From Pseudomonadota bacterium (GTDB taxonomy: Bacteria > Pseudomonadota > Alphaproteobacteria > Rhizobiales > Hyphomicrobiaceae): a stretch of DNA of 64,000 bases. Positions within the stretch are counted from its first letter, which is position 1. Each line of letters begins with the position of its first letter. Both the position numbers and the translations under genes were made by a program. A model generated the notes under the pieces. It worked only from the letters and a program-made list of their open reading frames with translations. It did not search any database and was not told where the DNA came from. The stretch spans positions 186,001 to 250,000 of the forward strand of contig JAFECE010000007.1 of NCBI GenBank assembly GCA_018242295.1, in the 5' to 3' direction. Below, in pieces: positions 19,482 to 27,329 of the stretch.

Positions 19482-20944
19482 CGCGCGGAGGGCGCCGGCC
19501 GCACGCGCACGAACAGCATCAGCAGAACGCCGGCTGCGAGGAACGCCAGCACGCCCGCCATGCCGATGCGCTGACTTCCCGTCTCAACCGTCACGAGCGC
19601 GACGACGAACGGCGCGAGAAATGCCGTTACCTTTCCGGAGAACGCGAAAAGCCCGAAAAATTGCGTGATCTTGTCGGGCGGCGCAATGCGCGCGAGCAGC
19701 GAACGGCTCGCCGCCTGCACCGGCGCCGAGACAATGCCGACGAGGATCGCAAAGGCGAGAAAGACATGCTCGCCAGGCGACGAGAATGGCTTCGACCCTG
19801 CAACCTTCTCGGCGACATCCACCGTGTAAAAGATGTGGTTCTTATCGACCGACAGAATGCCAACTGCACCCGCGATCAACGCGAAGAGTGCAATGATGAT
19901 GACGGTCTTGGGCCCGATGGCGTCGTCGAGCCAGCCACCAAACAGCGCACCGAACGCCCCGACCAGCGTCAGGATGATGCCGAATATTCCAAGCTCTAGT
20001 GCCCCCCAGCCGAATACCGACGCGCCGTAGATGCCGCCAAAAGCAAAGATGGCCGTCAACCCGTCGGTATAGAGCATGCGCGCGATGAGAAAGATCAGAA
20101 GGCTTGGGTTCGCGGGCAGCGACTTGATCGTGTCCCAGAGCTCGGCCATTGCCGTACGCTCCGGGTCCGCACTCGCTGCTCGCCGCCGGTCCGGCACGAA
20201 CAGAAAGAACGGAATGATGAAGATCGCGAACCATATCGCAGCGAACGGCCCTGTGATGCGGTCGCTCTCGTGCGTGGCGCCGTCGAGTGTCAGAAGCGGA
20301 TCGAGCCCGAGCAACGTTTTTTCCGCACCAGGGACCGGCACCAGCAAACCGGCGACGATCGCTAAGCTGACGAGGCCGCCGAAATATCCGACCGCCCAGC
20401 CCGTGCCGGAAAGCCGGCCAAGCTCGCTGCGCGGCACGAGGCCCGTCATGATGGCGTTCGAAAAGACGCTCATCAGTTCCGCCGCGAGCGTCGCCATGAC
20501 GAATCCCGCAAGCACGATCAGAATAGTCGTCGGATTTGCGTCGGGCCCCCCGAGCCACAGAACGCTGAGCCCCGCGAGGAAGACGAGCGAAAGCCCGGCC
20601 ATCCATGGCTTGCGCCGGCCGCGCCCATCGGCAGCGGCGCCAAGCAGTGGGCTGAGGATCGCGATCAGCAGTCCGGCGACAGATGCCCCATACCCCCACA
20701 GCGCCTGACCGCAAGCGGCGTTGGCGCTGCCTTGTGCAATCCATGAGCCGCAAACGGAATTCTGGACGACGACGTTCGCAAAATAGGGGCCGAAGAGAAA
20801 TGTTTGAACGAGCGTGTAATGCGGCTGCACGGCCCAGTCATAAAGCATCCACGAGACGCGAGCCCGAAGCGGCGCGCGAGCGGTATCGCTTGCCGTGGCA
20901 GACGAGACCTGCTCATCCGAGCCGCCGAGATCGAACGTTGCCAT
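19478..20944 (-). CDS. MFS transporter, UMF1/Atg22-like
   Basis: A protein of 488 residues with about 11-12 membrane helices. It opens [25 protein letters not shown], whose W-x-x-Y-D-x-A pattern is typical of the UMF1 family related to yeast vacuolar Atg22. A conserved [12 protein letters not shown] loop lies between helices 2 and 3. Substrate unknown; Atg22 exports amino acids in yeast, but that cannot be transferred. It lies 53 bases downstream of the TPM genes on the same strand and may be co-transcribed with them. Confidence 0.82.
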   Translation of the reverse strand: MATFDLGGSDEQVSSATASDTARAPLRARVSWMLYDWAVQPHYTLVQTFLFGPYFANVVVQNSVCGSWIAQGSANAACGQALWGYGASVAGLLIAILSPLLGAAADGRGRRKPWMAGLSLVFLAGLSVLWLGGPDANPTTILIVLAGFVMATLAAELMSVFSNAIMTGLVPRSELGRLSGTGWAVGYFGGLVSLAIVAGLLVPVPGAEKTLLGLDPLLTLDGATHESDRITGPFAAIWFAIFIIPFFLFVPDRRRAASADPERTAMAELWDTIKSLPANPSLLIFLIARMLYTDGLTAIFAFGGIYGASVFGWGALELGIFGIILTLVGAFGALFGGWLDDAIGPKTVIIIALFALIAGAVGILSVDKNHIFYTVDVAEKVAGSKPFSSPGEHVFLAFAILVGIVSAPVQAASRSLLARIAPPDKITQFFGLFAFSGKVTAFLAPFVVALVTVETGSQRIGMAGVLAFLAAGVLLMLFVRVRPAPSAR

Positions 20945-20997
20945 GCACTTCCCCTCTTTGCCCGCCCGGACACCAAATCGCCTATCGCCGACGTCTA

Positions 20998-21618
20998 TCA
21001 GCTTCGTAAGACGATCAAATGATCGGGAAGCACGTTTGGATCTGCGTCTCCCGGCGGGAAGTGCGCGGCAAGTAGATCGCCGATGTTCTTGATCGCGCGC
21101 TCGAACCCGTCGACCGCACGTCCCGCACCTATATCGGCCGTCAATTCGTCGACGATTTTCTGCCAGGTGCCTTGCGGCACCAGCGCATCGATACCGCTAT
21201 CGGCGATGACCTCCACACGCTTTTCCGCAAGAGACACGAAAATGAGGACGCCCGTCCGTCCCTCTGTCGTGTGCAGGTTCTGTGCGAGAAACTGCTCGCT
21301 CGCACGGCGCCGCGTGTTCGCGTTCAAAATCGCCTTCGGCACGAGCGACGTGCGCACGCGTGGATGCCAGGCAAGCGCGAGAAGCGCCAGAAAGACCAGA
21401 AGCTGGATGAGAAAGATCCACTGCACCGGCATCCAAGTGTAGTAGATCAGCGGCCACGGAATGACGAGAGCCAGAAGCCCTGCCCACATGAACGGAATAT
21501 GCTGATACCGGCTACTCTGCTCGGCGAGAACGGCAACGATCTCTCCCGACGTATTGCGCTCGGCCTCCGTGATGGCCGCGGAAATACGCTCTTCGTCCTT
21601 GGCGCTGATTAAGCTCAT
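20998..21618 (-). CDS. TPM-domain membrane protein
   Basis: A protein of 206 residues from the ATG at 21618; the open frame upstream is the Gly-rich tail of the neighbour read in another frame. A TPM domain (about 1-170) is split by two membrane helices (about 42-80). The opening ISAKDEERISAAITEAERNTSGEIVAVLA and RTGVLIFVSLAEKRVEVIAD are the family core. TPM domains occur in plant photosystem II repair protein TLP18.3 and in bacterial envelope proteins of unknown job. It lies 37 bases after the next TPM gene in a lemA-tpm-tpm unit. Confidence 0.85.
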   Translation of the reverse strand: MSLISAKDEERISAAITEAERNTSGEIVAVLAEQSSRYQHIPFMWAGLLALVIPWPLIYYTWMPVQWIFLIQLLVFLALLALAWHPRVRTSLVPKAILNANTRRRASEQFLAQNLHTTEGRTGVLIFVSLAEKRVEVIADSGIDALVPQGTWQKIVDELTADIGAGRAVDGFERAIKNIGDLLAAHFPPGDADPNVLPDHLIVLRS

Positions 21619-21655
21619 CGTTGGCGACCGCCTTTTTGCATAAACCCGATCATTG

Positions 21656-22495
21656 CTACCAGCTTCCCGAAGCGCCGCCGCCGCCGAAGTCGCCGCCACC
21701 GCCCGACCAGCCGCCACCGCTGTCGCCGCCGCCGGACCATCCGCCGCCCCAGCTTCCCGAGCCGCCCGGAATGATGACAACGCCGCCCCCGCGGCGCCGC
21801 GAGCCAGGCACGCCCGATTGTACGACTTGCGACTGCCGATAATTGATCCAGACGATGAACGCGAAGATCAGCAAGAAGATGAAAAGGTTCATCATGTCGG
21901 ACGGATCGTCTTGCGTCGTGCGCCCGCCGGCGGCGCGCCGCTTCACTTCTTCCGCGTCGCCGAGCAGGACCGATTTGATATCGCGAATGCCGTCTTTGAT
22001 GCCGCCGGCAAAATCGCCCCGCCGAAACTTCGGCAGAATGGCATTCTGAATAATCAAGGACGACATGGTGTCGGTCATGAACGGTTCGAGCCGCCGCCCG
22101 ACCTCGATGCGAACCTTGCGATCGTTCGGCGCGACGATGAGCAGGACGCCGTTGTCCTTGCCCTTCTGACCGATGCCCCATTTGCGCCCGAGCCCGACGC
22201 CAAAATCCTCGATCGGATAGCCCTGCAGCGACTTGACCGTGACAACAGCAAGCTGATCGGTCGACGTCTGTTCGAGATCTGCGAGGGCCTTTTCGATCTC
22301 GGCCTTGTCTTGGGGTGTGAGCAGCCCGGCTTCGTCCGTGACGCGTCCGGAGAGTTGCGGATAGACGGGTTCGGCGAATGCTGGTGCGAAAAACGCGAGA
22401 AGAACCACAAATAACAGCAGCAGCATCGCGCGAGCCAACGCGCGATGCTCATTGTGCAGCGTGAAAGACCGAGCGGCGTTCGGAGCGCCAGCCAT
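21656..22495 (-). CDS. Secreted/membrane TPM-domain protein with Gly-rich tail (YgcG family)
   Basis: A protein of 279 residues. The ATG at 22495 has AGGA nine bases upstream and is preferred over the TTG at 22513. A signal or anchor helix (about 25-42) precedes a TPM domain (about 45-185) with LSGRVTDEAGLL and GVLLIVAPNDRKVRIEVG. A second helix (about 208-226) is followed by a 40-residue tail almost wholly of Gly, Ser and Trp. This is the YgcG architecture. The tail presumably faces the cytoplasm or periplasm as a flexible segment. A structured repeat (22529-22628) separates it from lemA. Confidence 0.85.
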   Translation of the reverse strand: MAGAPNAARSFTLHNEHRALARAMLLLLFVVLLAFFAPAFAEPVYPQLSGRVTDEAGLLTPQDKAEIEKALADLEQTSTDQLAVVTVKSLQGYPIEDFGVGLGRKWGIGQKGKDNGVLLIVAPNDRKVRIEVGRRLEPFMTDTMSSLIIQNAILPKFRRGDFAGGIKDGIRDIKSVLLGDAEEVKRRAAGGRTTQDDPSDMMNLFIFLLIFAFIVWINYRQSQVVQSGVPGSRRRGGGVVIIPGGSGSWGGGWSGGGDSGGGWSGGGGDFGGGGASGSW

Positions 22496-22528
22496 CGGAC
22501 GAGTTCCTAGCAAAGTTGCGGGCTGAGA

Positions 22529-22628
22529 GCATTTTCAAGCAAAGTGGGCACCGGTTTGCGTAAAGAAAATGCGATTAAACAAAAAGATATAGAGCGTCGG
22601 TCCTGAATCTATCAGGACCGACGCTCTA
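22529..22628. repeat. Two-hairpin REP-like intergenic element
   Basis: First hairpin: GCATTTTC (22529-22536) pairs with GAAAATGC (22565-22572), and inside it GCAAA (22539-22543) pairs with TTTGC (22555-22559) around an 11-base loop. Second hairpin: a perfect 17-base-pair stem (22590-22606 with 22612-22628) and a five-base loop. The first core (CAAAGTGGGCACCGGTTTG) resembles, from memory, a dispersed intergenic repeat common in rhizobial genomes. It lies in the lemA-tpm transcript and could stop or stabilise RNA on either strand. Confidence 0.65.
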
Positions 22629-22633
22629 GAACG

Positions 22634-23254
22634 CTATGGCTTGCTGAAATCGACCTTCGGAACCTTCTGCTCTTCCGGCGAGACCTCGAACGTAGCCATT
22701 TCCTTCGCCTGCGGATAAAGCGCCATCTTCCACAGTCGTCCGGGAAAGGTCGAGATCTCGGTATTATACCGTCTTACGGCTTCAATGTAATCGCGGCGCG
22801 CGATAGCGATGCGGTTTTCCGTGCCGGCGAGTTCGCTTTGGAGCGCGAGGAAGTTCTGCCCCGACTTGATATCGGGATAGCGTTCGACCACTGCCATGAG
22901 CCGCCCAAGCGCGCCGCTCAGCGTCGCCTGCGCATCCTGAAATTTCTTCATCGCTTCCGGGTTCGTCAGAATGTCCGGAGGCAGCTGAATGTTCGTCGTC
23001 TGCTCGCGTGCCTTCGTGACCTCCGTCAGAACACTCTTCTCCTGATCGGCAAAGCCCTTCACCGAGGAAACGAGATTGGGAATGAGGTCGGAGCGGCGCT
23101 TGTATTGGCTCTGCACTTCGCTCCAGGCCGCCTTGGCTTGCTGCTCTTCCGTCGGGATGGCGTTGATGCCGCATCCCGCCACCGAAAGGCCCGCCATGAT
23201 GATCGCCAAGAACGCGATCGGACGAGCAATGAAAGTTCTTGTCACAGCGATCAT
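22634..23254 (-). CDS. LemA family lipoprotein
   Basis: A protein of 206 residues. The N-terminal helix ends in a lipobox SVAGC with the acylated Cys at residue 28, so it should be a lipoprotein. The LemA core follows: AWSEVQSQYKRRSDLIPNL, SVKGFADQEKSVLTEVTKAR, and ENRIAIARRDYIEAVRRYN with FPGRLW. LemA proteins are four-helix bundles of unknown function that often neighbour TPM/YgcG proteins or proteases. First gene of the minus-strand lemA-tpm-tpm unit; HtpX, a common LemA partner in other genomes, is elsewhere in this window. Confidence 0.92.
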   Translation of the reverse strand: MIAVTRTFIARPIAFLAIIMAGLSVAGCGINAIPTEEQQAKAAWSEVQSQYKRRSDLIPNLVSSVKGFADQEKSVLTEVTKAREQTTNIQLPPDILTNPEAMKKFQDAQATLSGALGRLMAVVERYPDIKSGQNFLALQSELAGTENRIAIARRDYIEAVRRYNTEISTFPGRLWKMALYPQAKEMATFEVSPEEQKVPKVDFSKP

Positions 23255-23577
23255 GATTTGACGGACCTCATCGTTGAACCGAATCCCGTTCGGCTGCCGC
23301 TAATGGACGTGGTGGGACGAAATTTGCAAGCCGGATGTTAACCGGTTGGTATGGGCTTCCCTAACGGCTTGCAAGCGCCCGGTCCGAATACTTGGCGGCC
23401 ATACAGCCGCCCACAGCTTTACCAAGTTCGCTGCCAAACGACATGGCCGATAGCCTTTCCGGTAACCTGCATCCGCCGCCTGAATACTTCGACTACCAGC
23501 CGAAAATCTGATGTCTCTACTGAACACCGGAGATTTTATGCGGATTTGGCGGCGCTTGTAGATAGTGAGGGCATGGA
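23255..23577. other. 323-base divergent intergenic region with an inverted repeat
   Basis: No gene is seen. The region separates lemA (leftward) from the repeat protein (rightward), so it should hold both promoters. TTGCAAGCCG (23324-23333) and CGGCTTGCAA (23365-23374) form a 10-base inverted repeat around 31 bases. Confidence 0.5.
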
Positions 23578-24321
23578 ATGCGAAATTTTGTGATCCGGGC
23601 TTCGCTTGCCGCTTCCGGAATTGTGCTTGCGGCGGCTCCGGCATTTTCCGCCAACGATCGCTGCAGCGAACGCGCCATTGCCTGCTACGAAAAGGTGCGA
23701 ACGCCTGACGTTTATGCCATCAAAACCCGTCAGGTCATCGTTCGCCCCGGCTGGCGTGAAGTTGTGACAACGCCGCCCGTCGTCAAACATGTCGCCGTTC
23801 CCGTCGTCACGCGCCCAGGCAGATGGCGAACGGTAACCGCGCCACCTGTCTACGCCACGAAATTCCAGCGCGTGCTCGTCAAAGAGGAAACCAGGCGCGT
23901 CGAGTTCATTCCAGCGGAGACCCGCCGAGTCGAGCAGACTGTCGTTGTCTCACCCGGCGGTACCGCCTGGGAACATACGCGCGGGCCTTCTGGGCGCGAA
24001 AGGCTTTGCAAGGTCCGAACGCCACCCGTCACGAAAACGATTGCGCGCGACGTCATCGTCAGTCCCGCGCGGCGCATTATTTATGTCACCCCGGCTGTCT
24101 ATGGCGTCGCCCCGCGTGCCGTTGTCATCAAGCCCGCCACCGCGACGCGCGTCTACGAACCGCCGGTTCACGGACTGATCAACCGATCGATTGTCGTTCG
24201 TCCGGCAACTGCCGAAGTCGTGGATCATCCGCCAGTCGTCGCCGCCCATCGCGAACGGGTCCTCCTGCGGGAAGGGCGAGACGTCTGGATCAATTCACGG
24301 TCGCGGCCGGAAGCCGATTGA
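23578..24321 (+). CDS. Secreted protein of eight 23-residue repeats
   Basis: A protein of 247 residues with a signal peptide (about 1-25, cut after AFSA). The mature part is almost wholly repeats that begin with a Thr/Glu/His-Pro-Pro-Val step: T42, T65, A88 and I111, then T148, T171, E194 and H217. Spacing is exactly 23 residues within each set of four. Each unit reads roughly PPV-x6-R-x-VVV-x-P-x3-R-x-V. Each set is headed by a Cys and KVRTP (C36 and C144); a third Cys is at 29. I recognise no family. The alternating hydrophobic pattern suggests beta strands. It is probably a surface or periplasmic structural protein. Confidence 0.75.
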   Translation: MRNFVIRASLAASGIVLAAAPAFSANDRCSERAIACYEKVRTPDVYAIKTRQVIVRPGWREVVTTPPVVKHVAVPVVTRPGRWRTVTAPPVYATKFQRVLVKEETRRVEFIPAETRRVEQTVVVSPGGTAWEHTRGPSGRERLCKVRTPPVTKTIARDVIVSPARRIIYVTPAVYGVAPRAVVIKPATATRVYEPPVHGLINRSIVVRPATAEVVDHPPVVAAHRERVLLREGRDVWINSRSRPEAD

Positions 24322-24466
24322 GAAGCGGATTGAACGGCGAATAGCAAAACATGGCATTGTCAAAAAGGAACCTCGAGTTCAATTCATGCGTTACGCAAAT
24401 GACACCGCAATGGGCCGAAATGACACGCAATAAAGCAGGCGAATCCCAATGGGGGCTAAGCTGCAT

Positions 24467-24475
24467 TGCTATAAT
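24467..24475 (+). promoter_or_regulatory. Extended -10 promoter
   Basis: TGCTATAAT (24467-24475) is a perfect -10 hexamer preceded by the extended TG motif, a strong signal in this GC-rich DNA. There is no good -35 at 16-18 bases, which extended -10 promoters tolerate. It would start a leader of about 75 bases before the gene at 24558. Confidence 0.45.
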
Positions 24476-24515
24476 TGCATGAGAACTGCAGCCGATTTTA
24501 TCCGTTTATTGCGGG

Positions 24516-24536
24516 AGCGATCAGTGGATCGCTTTT
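24516..24536 (+). promoter_or_regulatory. Leader hairpin with short U tract (possible attenuator)
   Basis: AGCGATC (24516-24522) and GATCGCT (24527-24533) enclose a four-base loop and are followed by TTT. It lies between the promoter at 24467 and the start codon at 24558, so it could end or slow part of the transcripts. The stem is only seven pairs. Confidence 0.35.
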
Positions 24537-24557
24537 CGCGATTTAACGGAGCTCGAT

Positions 24558-24857
24558 ATGGACGGTTGGAAAAAAGCTTTTAGCGGTGCAGTGGCTGCAC
24601 TTGCGGTAGCAGGCTTCGCGGCCGCCGCCGAAGCGGGGGGCAGACATGGCCATTTTGGCGGCCACTACGGTCACGGTCACTTCGCACATGGCGGCTATGG
24701 CGGCCATTGGCACGGACGCCGCGGCTGGGGCGGCTGGGGTTGGGGTCCGGCTATCGGATTCTACGGCCCCTATTATGATGATGCCTATTACGATGATTAT
24801 CCCTACGACGATTACTACTATTATCGCCGATATCATCGCCGCTATTATTACCACTAA
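24558..24857 (+). CDS. Small secreted Gly/His/Tyr-rich protein
   Basis: A protein of 99 residues with a signal peptide (about 1-26, cut after AAAEA). The mature part has a Gly-His segment (repeats such as GGHYGHGH and HGGYGGHWHGRR), a Gly-Trp segment, then a tail of Tyr and Asp (YYDDAYYDD) closing on Tyr, Arg and His. A GGAG ribosome site precedes the ATG. Such composition suits metal binding or a surface coat, but this is inference; similar small proteins are common and unnamed in Hyphomicrobiales. A promoter (24467) and a terminator (24866) bracket it as a single gene. Confidence 0.7.
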   Translation: MDGWKKAFSGAVAALAVAGFAAAAEAGGRHGHFGGHYGHGHFAHGGYGGHWHGRRGWGGWGWGPAIGFYGPYYDDAYYDDYPYDDYYYYRRYHRRYYYH

Positions 24858-24865
24858 ACTCGGTG

Positions 24866-24890
24866 ACCGGCCCCTATCGGGGCCGGTTTT
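24866..24890 (+). terminator. Intrinsic terminator
   Basis: ACCGGCCCC (24866-24874) and GGGGCCGGT (24879-24887) form a nine-base-pair stem with a four-base loop and a run of four T, nine bases after the stop of the small secreted protein gene. Confidence 0.85.
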
Positions 24891-24923
24891 GTATTGCGTC
24901 GCTTTGGGGGAAGCTATCGGCGG

Positions 24924-25064
24924 CTAAAAATGTCCTGGCCGCACGAATGAGATATCGAAGTGTATGGGAGTTGCGGCGACCAATAGCGGAGCACTGAAAA
25001 TAAGAATGACCATGATTCCGCAGGCCAAAGCCGCTTGAAGAAACTGCACAGAGCGTTTCAACAC
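24924..25064 (-). CDS. Possible 46-residue single-helix membrane peptide
   Basis: From a GTG at 25064 this frame encodes 46 residues: a short basic start (VLKRSVQFLQ), one strongly hydrophobic helix (about 11-32) and a short polar end. AAAGGG lies about eight bases upstream of the start. It is on the same strand as the small secreted protein gene at 25186-25386, about 120 bases downstream. The rest of the 24858-25185 gap shows nothing beyond the terminator at 24866. Coding is plausible, not proven. Confidence 0.3.
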   Translation of the reverse strand: MLKRSVQFLQAALACGIMVILIFSAPLLVAATPIHFDISFVRPGHF

Positions 25065-25185
25065 ATTTGCACCCTTTCCTATCAAGGCGGGTGCATTTTC
25101 CTCCGGCTGTATGGCCCGAGCGAGTCTCAGAAGCGGCGCTGCCGCGATGGAAATACGGCGCCCCGGGGGCGCCGTATTTGAACCT

Positions 25186-25386
25186 TTACCACCAACGGCA
25201 GTGACGGTGTCCGTGTCTCCACCAGCAATGACGGTGATGGCGCCAATAAACATTCTGGCTCACCGACGATTGCCCGGAAATCTGCTTGAGCGCCTGCACA
25301 TCGCTGCTGACCGAAGCAGCGCTGGCAAATCCGGCTCCAAGAACCATCGCGGCGGCCGCGAAGGCGACACCCAACGTAGTCTTCAT
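25186..25386 (-). CDS. Small secreted His/Trp/Cys-rich protein
   Basis: A protein of 66 residues. The ATG at 25386 has AAGGAG ten bases upstream, which settles the start. A signal peptide (about 1-24, cut after FASA) leaves a mature peptide of about 42 residues. Its last 20 residues are nearly all Trp, Arg and His with two Cys in a HRHCWWRHGHRHC pattern. The His/Cys spacing suggests metal or heme binding, but no family role is known to me. It is convergent with the 24558 gene. Confidence 0.7.
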   Translation of the reverse strand: MKTTLGVAFAAAAMVLGAGFASAASVSSDVQALKQISGQSSVSQNVYWRHHRHCWWRHGHRHCRWW

Positions 25387-25604
25387 GAGGCTTCTCTCCT
25401 TGGTTACGAGCGTCGTTTTGACGCCAAGTGAGGAGATACCTATAGCGACGGGGTCGGGCTCGCCTTCCATACGCTTTCGTAAAGCGGGCAATGGCCGGCT
25501 TATATCGAATCGGAGTGTTGCCTAGACACGCCAAGATGATTCGCGGATATGGCGTTGCACAATCCGTGCGGATTCCAGGAGGTATTCTGAAATCTTGAAG
25601 ATAC

Positions 25605-25679
<75 letters not shown>

Positions 25680-25827
25680 ATGTCCAGCAGCATCAGCGCC
25701 TTGCGGCGATGGAAGACCCGCCTTATGGCGCAAGTGACAATCCAATGCAAGGCCCCTTCACAGCGATATCAGAGCGGCCCATTGAGACAAAATGTAAGCC
25801 CCTGGCCGCGACCGTGTATCTATCCGA

Positions 25828-26361
25828 ATGATAATGTCCCAGCCCCAGCACGAGCCCCCTTCCATGCCCCATACACGCGCGCAACTGTTCTCGGTTTTGG
25901 ACGAACTCGGAATTCCGACGAAAACCGTCGAGCACCCCCCGGCCTTTACCGTCGCCGACACGAATACGATCGAGATCGCCCTCCCCGGGGCCCACACCAA
26001 GAATCTTTTCCTCAAGGATGACAAAGGCGCGCTTTTCCTCGTCATCGCCAATAGCGAGACGCGGGTGGACTTGAAGGCCCTCTCGAAGCGGCTCCCCGCC
26101 GGACGGTTTTCCTTCGGCAAACCGGAGTTGCTGCTAGAAGTTCTCGGCGTGACCCCTGGTGCCGTGACCGCATTTGCGGCAATAAACGACACCGCAAAGC
26201 GCGTGAAGATCGTGTTCGATCAGGCGCTGATGATGGAAGAGAGCATCAACTGTCATCCGCTCGAAAACACCGCCACCACGAACATTGCACGGGAAGATCT
26301 TTTGCGGTTCATTTGTACAACCGGCCATGAACCCCATGTCATGGTATTGACCGCATCTTGA
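25828..26361 (+). CDS. Prolyl-tRNA-associated deacylase, YbaK/PrdX family
   Basis: A protein of 177 residues with a single YbaK/aminoacyl-tRNA deacylase domain. PrdX/ProX-type enzymes hydrolyse Ala-tRNA(Pro), a proofreading task missing from some prolyl-tRNA synthetases. Typical segments are PTKTVEHPPAFTVADTN (about 33-49), the GAHTKNLFLKDDKG core, VDLKALSKRL, and NCHPLENTATT near residue 150. An internal ATG at 25864 would shorten it by 12 residues. It precedes the thioredoxin-TPR gene with almost no gap. Confidence 0.85.
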   Translation: MIMSQPQHEPPSMPHTRAQLFSVLDELGIPTKTVEHPPAFTVADTNTIEIALPGAHTKNLFLKDDKGALFLVIANSETRVDLKALSKRLPAGRFSFGKPELLLEVLGVTPGAVTAFAAINDTAKRVKIVFDQALMMEESINCHPLENTATTNIAREDLLRFICTTGHEPHVMVLTAS

Positions 26362-26387
26362 AGACCGGCGGCGAGGAGATTGGGTCA

Positions 26388-27299
26388 ATGGATTTCGGGG
26401 ATAAGGAATTCGCTGGCGCGCCAGGCGCCGCGGACATCATCAAGGACGCGACAACCGCGTCTTTCAAAGCGGACGTTCTCGACGCGTCGAAAACGATTCC
26501 GGTCATCGTCGACTTCTGGGCGTCGTGGTGCGGCCCCTGCAAGCAGTTGACGCCGCTGATCGAGAAGGTCGTTCGCAGTTATCGAGGCAAGGTCCGCCTC
26601 GTGAAAGTCAACGTCGACGAAAACCAAGCGATCGCGGCGCAGCTTCGGATTCAATCATTGCCGACGATCTACGCCTTTCGTGACGGCCAGCCGGTCGACG
26701 GCTTCGTCGGCGCGCAGCCGGAGAGCGCCATAAAGACCTTCATCGACCGGCTTGTTGCCGACGATGCCGAGCTCGGTATCACAGAGGTGCTGAAGGCGGG
26801 CGAGGAACTGCTCGAGCAGGGGGACCTGCAAGGCGCGGCCGAAGCCTTTGCCTCCGTCCTCCAGGAAGACCATACCAATGCCGAGGCGCTCGCAGGCCTT
26901 GCCGGCTGCTACATGAAAAGCGGCGACGTCGCGCGCGCCAAGCAAACGCTGACGCTCGTCCCGCCGGACAAGCGGGAATTGGCCGTCGTCAAAAGCATCG
27001 AAGCTGCGATTCTGCTTGCCGAAAAAGGGGCCGACCAGACCGACCTTTCCGCCTTGACGGCGCGCGTGCAGAAAAGCCCGGCCGACCATCAAGCCCGCCT
27101 CGATTTGGCGGTCGCGCTGGCCGCCAGAGGCGATCGGGAAGAGGCCCTTGAACTTCTCCTCGATCTCGTCAGGATGGACAGGAATTGGAATGATGAAGCC
27201 GCCCGCAAGCAACTGCTGCAGTTTTTCGACGCCTGGGGCCCGAAGGATCCGTTGGTCGCCGAAGGCCGACGGAAGCTCGCATCGATCCTGTTCAGTTAG
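26388..27299 (+). CDS. CnoX-type thioredoxin-TPR co-chaperone/redox protein
   Basis: A protein of 303 residues. The ATG at 26388 has GAGGAG nine bases upstream; the TTG at 26358 overlapping the prior stop is weaker. A thioredoxin domain (about 15-125) carries an intact WCGPC site (C48, C51), then TPR-like helices (about 135-300). CnoX (YbbN) holds oxidation-prone proteins for DnaK and GroEL. E. coli CnoX lacks a working redox pair, whereas this one keeps both Cys, as in other alphaproteobacteria. It is followed by the Lon-N gene after 30 bases. Confidence 0.88.
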   Translation: MDFGDKEFAGAPGAADIIKDATTASFKADVLDASKTIPVIVDFWASWCGPCKQLTPLIEKVVRSYRGKVRLVKVNVDENQAIAAQLRIQSLPTIYAFRDGQPVDGFVGAQPESAIKTFIDRLVADDAELGITEVLKAGEELLEQGDLQGAAEAFASVLQEDHTNAEALAGLAGCYMKSGDVARAKQTLTLVPPDKRELAVVKSIEAAILLAEKGADQTDLSALTARVQKSPADHQARLDLAVALAARGDREEALELLLDLVRMDRNWNDEAARKQLLQFFDAWGPKDPLVAEGRRKLASILFS

Positions 27300-27329
27300 G
27301 TTTTCAGCACAAAGCGGAGACACGCGAAC

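Noticed and set aside
21621-21842. A Pro-rich plus-strand ORF that looked like a cell-wall peptide
   Set aside because: It is the antisense of the Gly/Ser/Trp tail of the TPM protein.
24543-24854. Ile/Val-rich minus-strand ORF resembling a membrane peptide
   Set aside because: It is the reverse of the Tyr/Asp codons of the small secreted protein, which has its own signal peptide, ribosome site, promoter and terminator.
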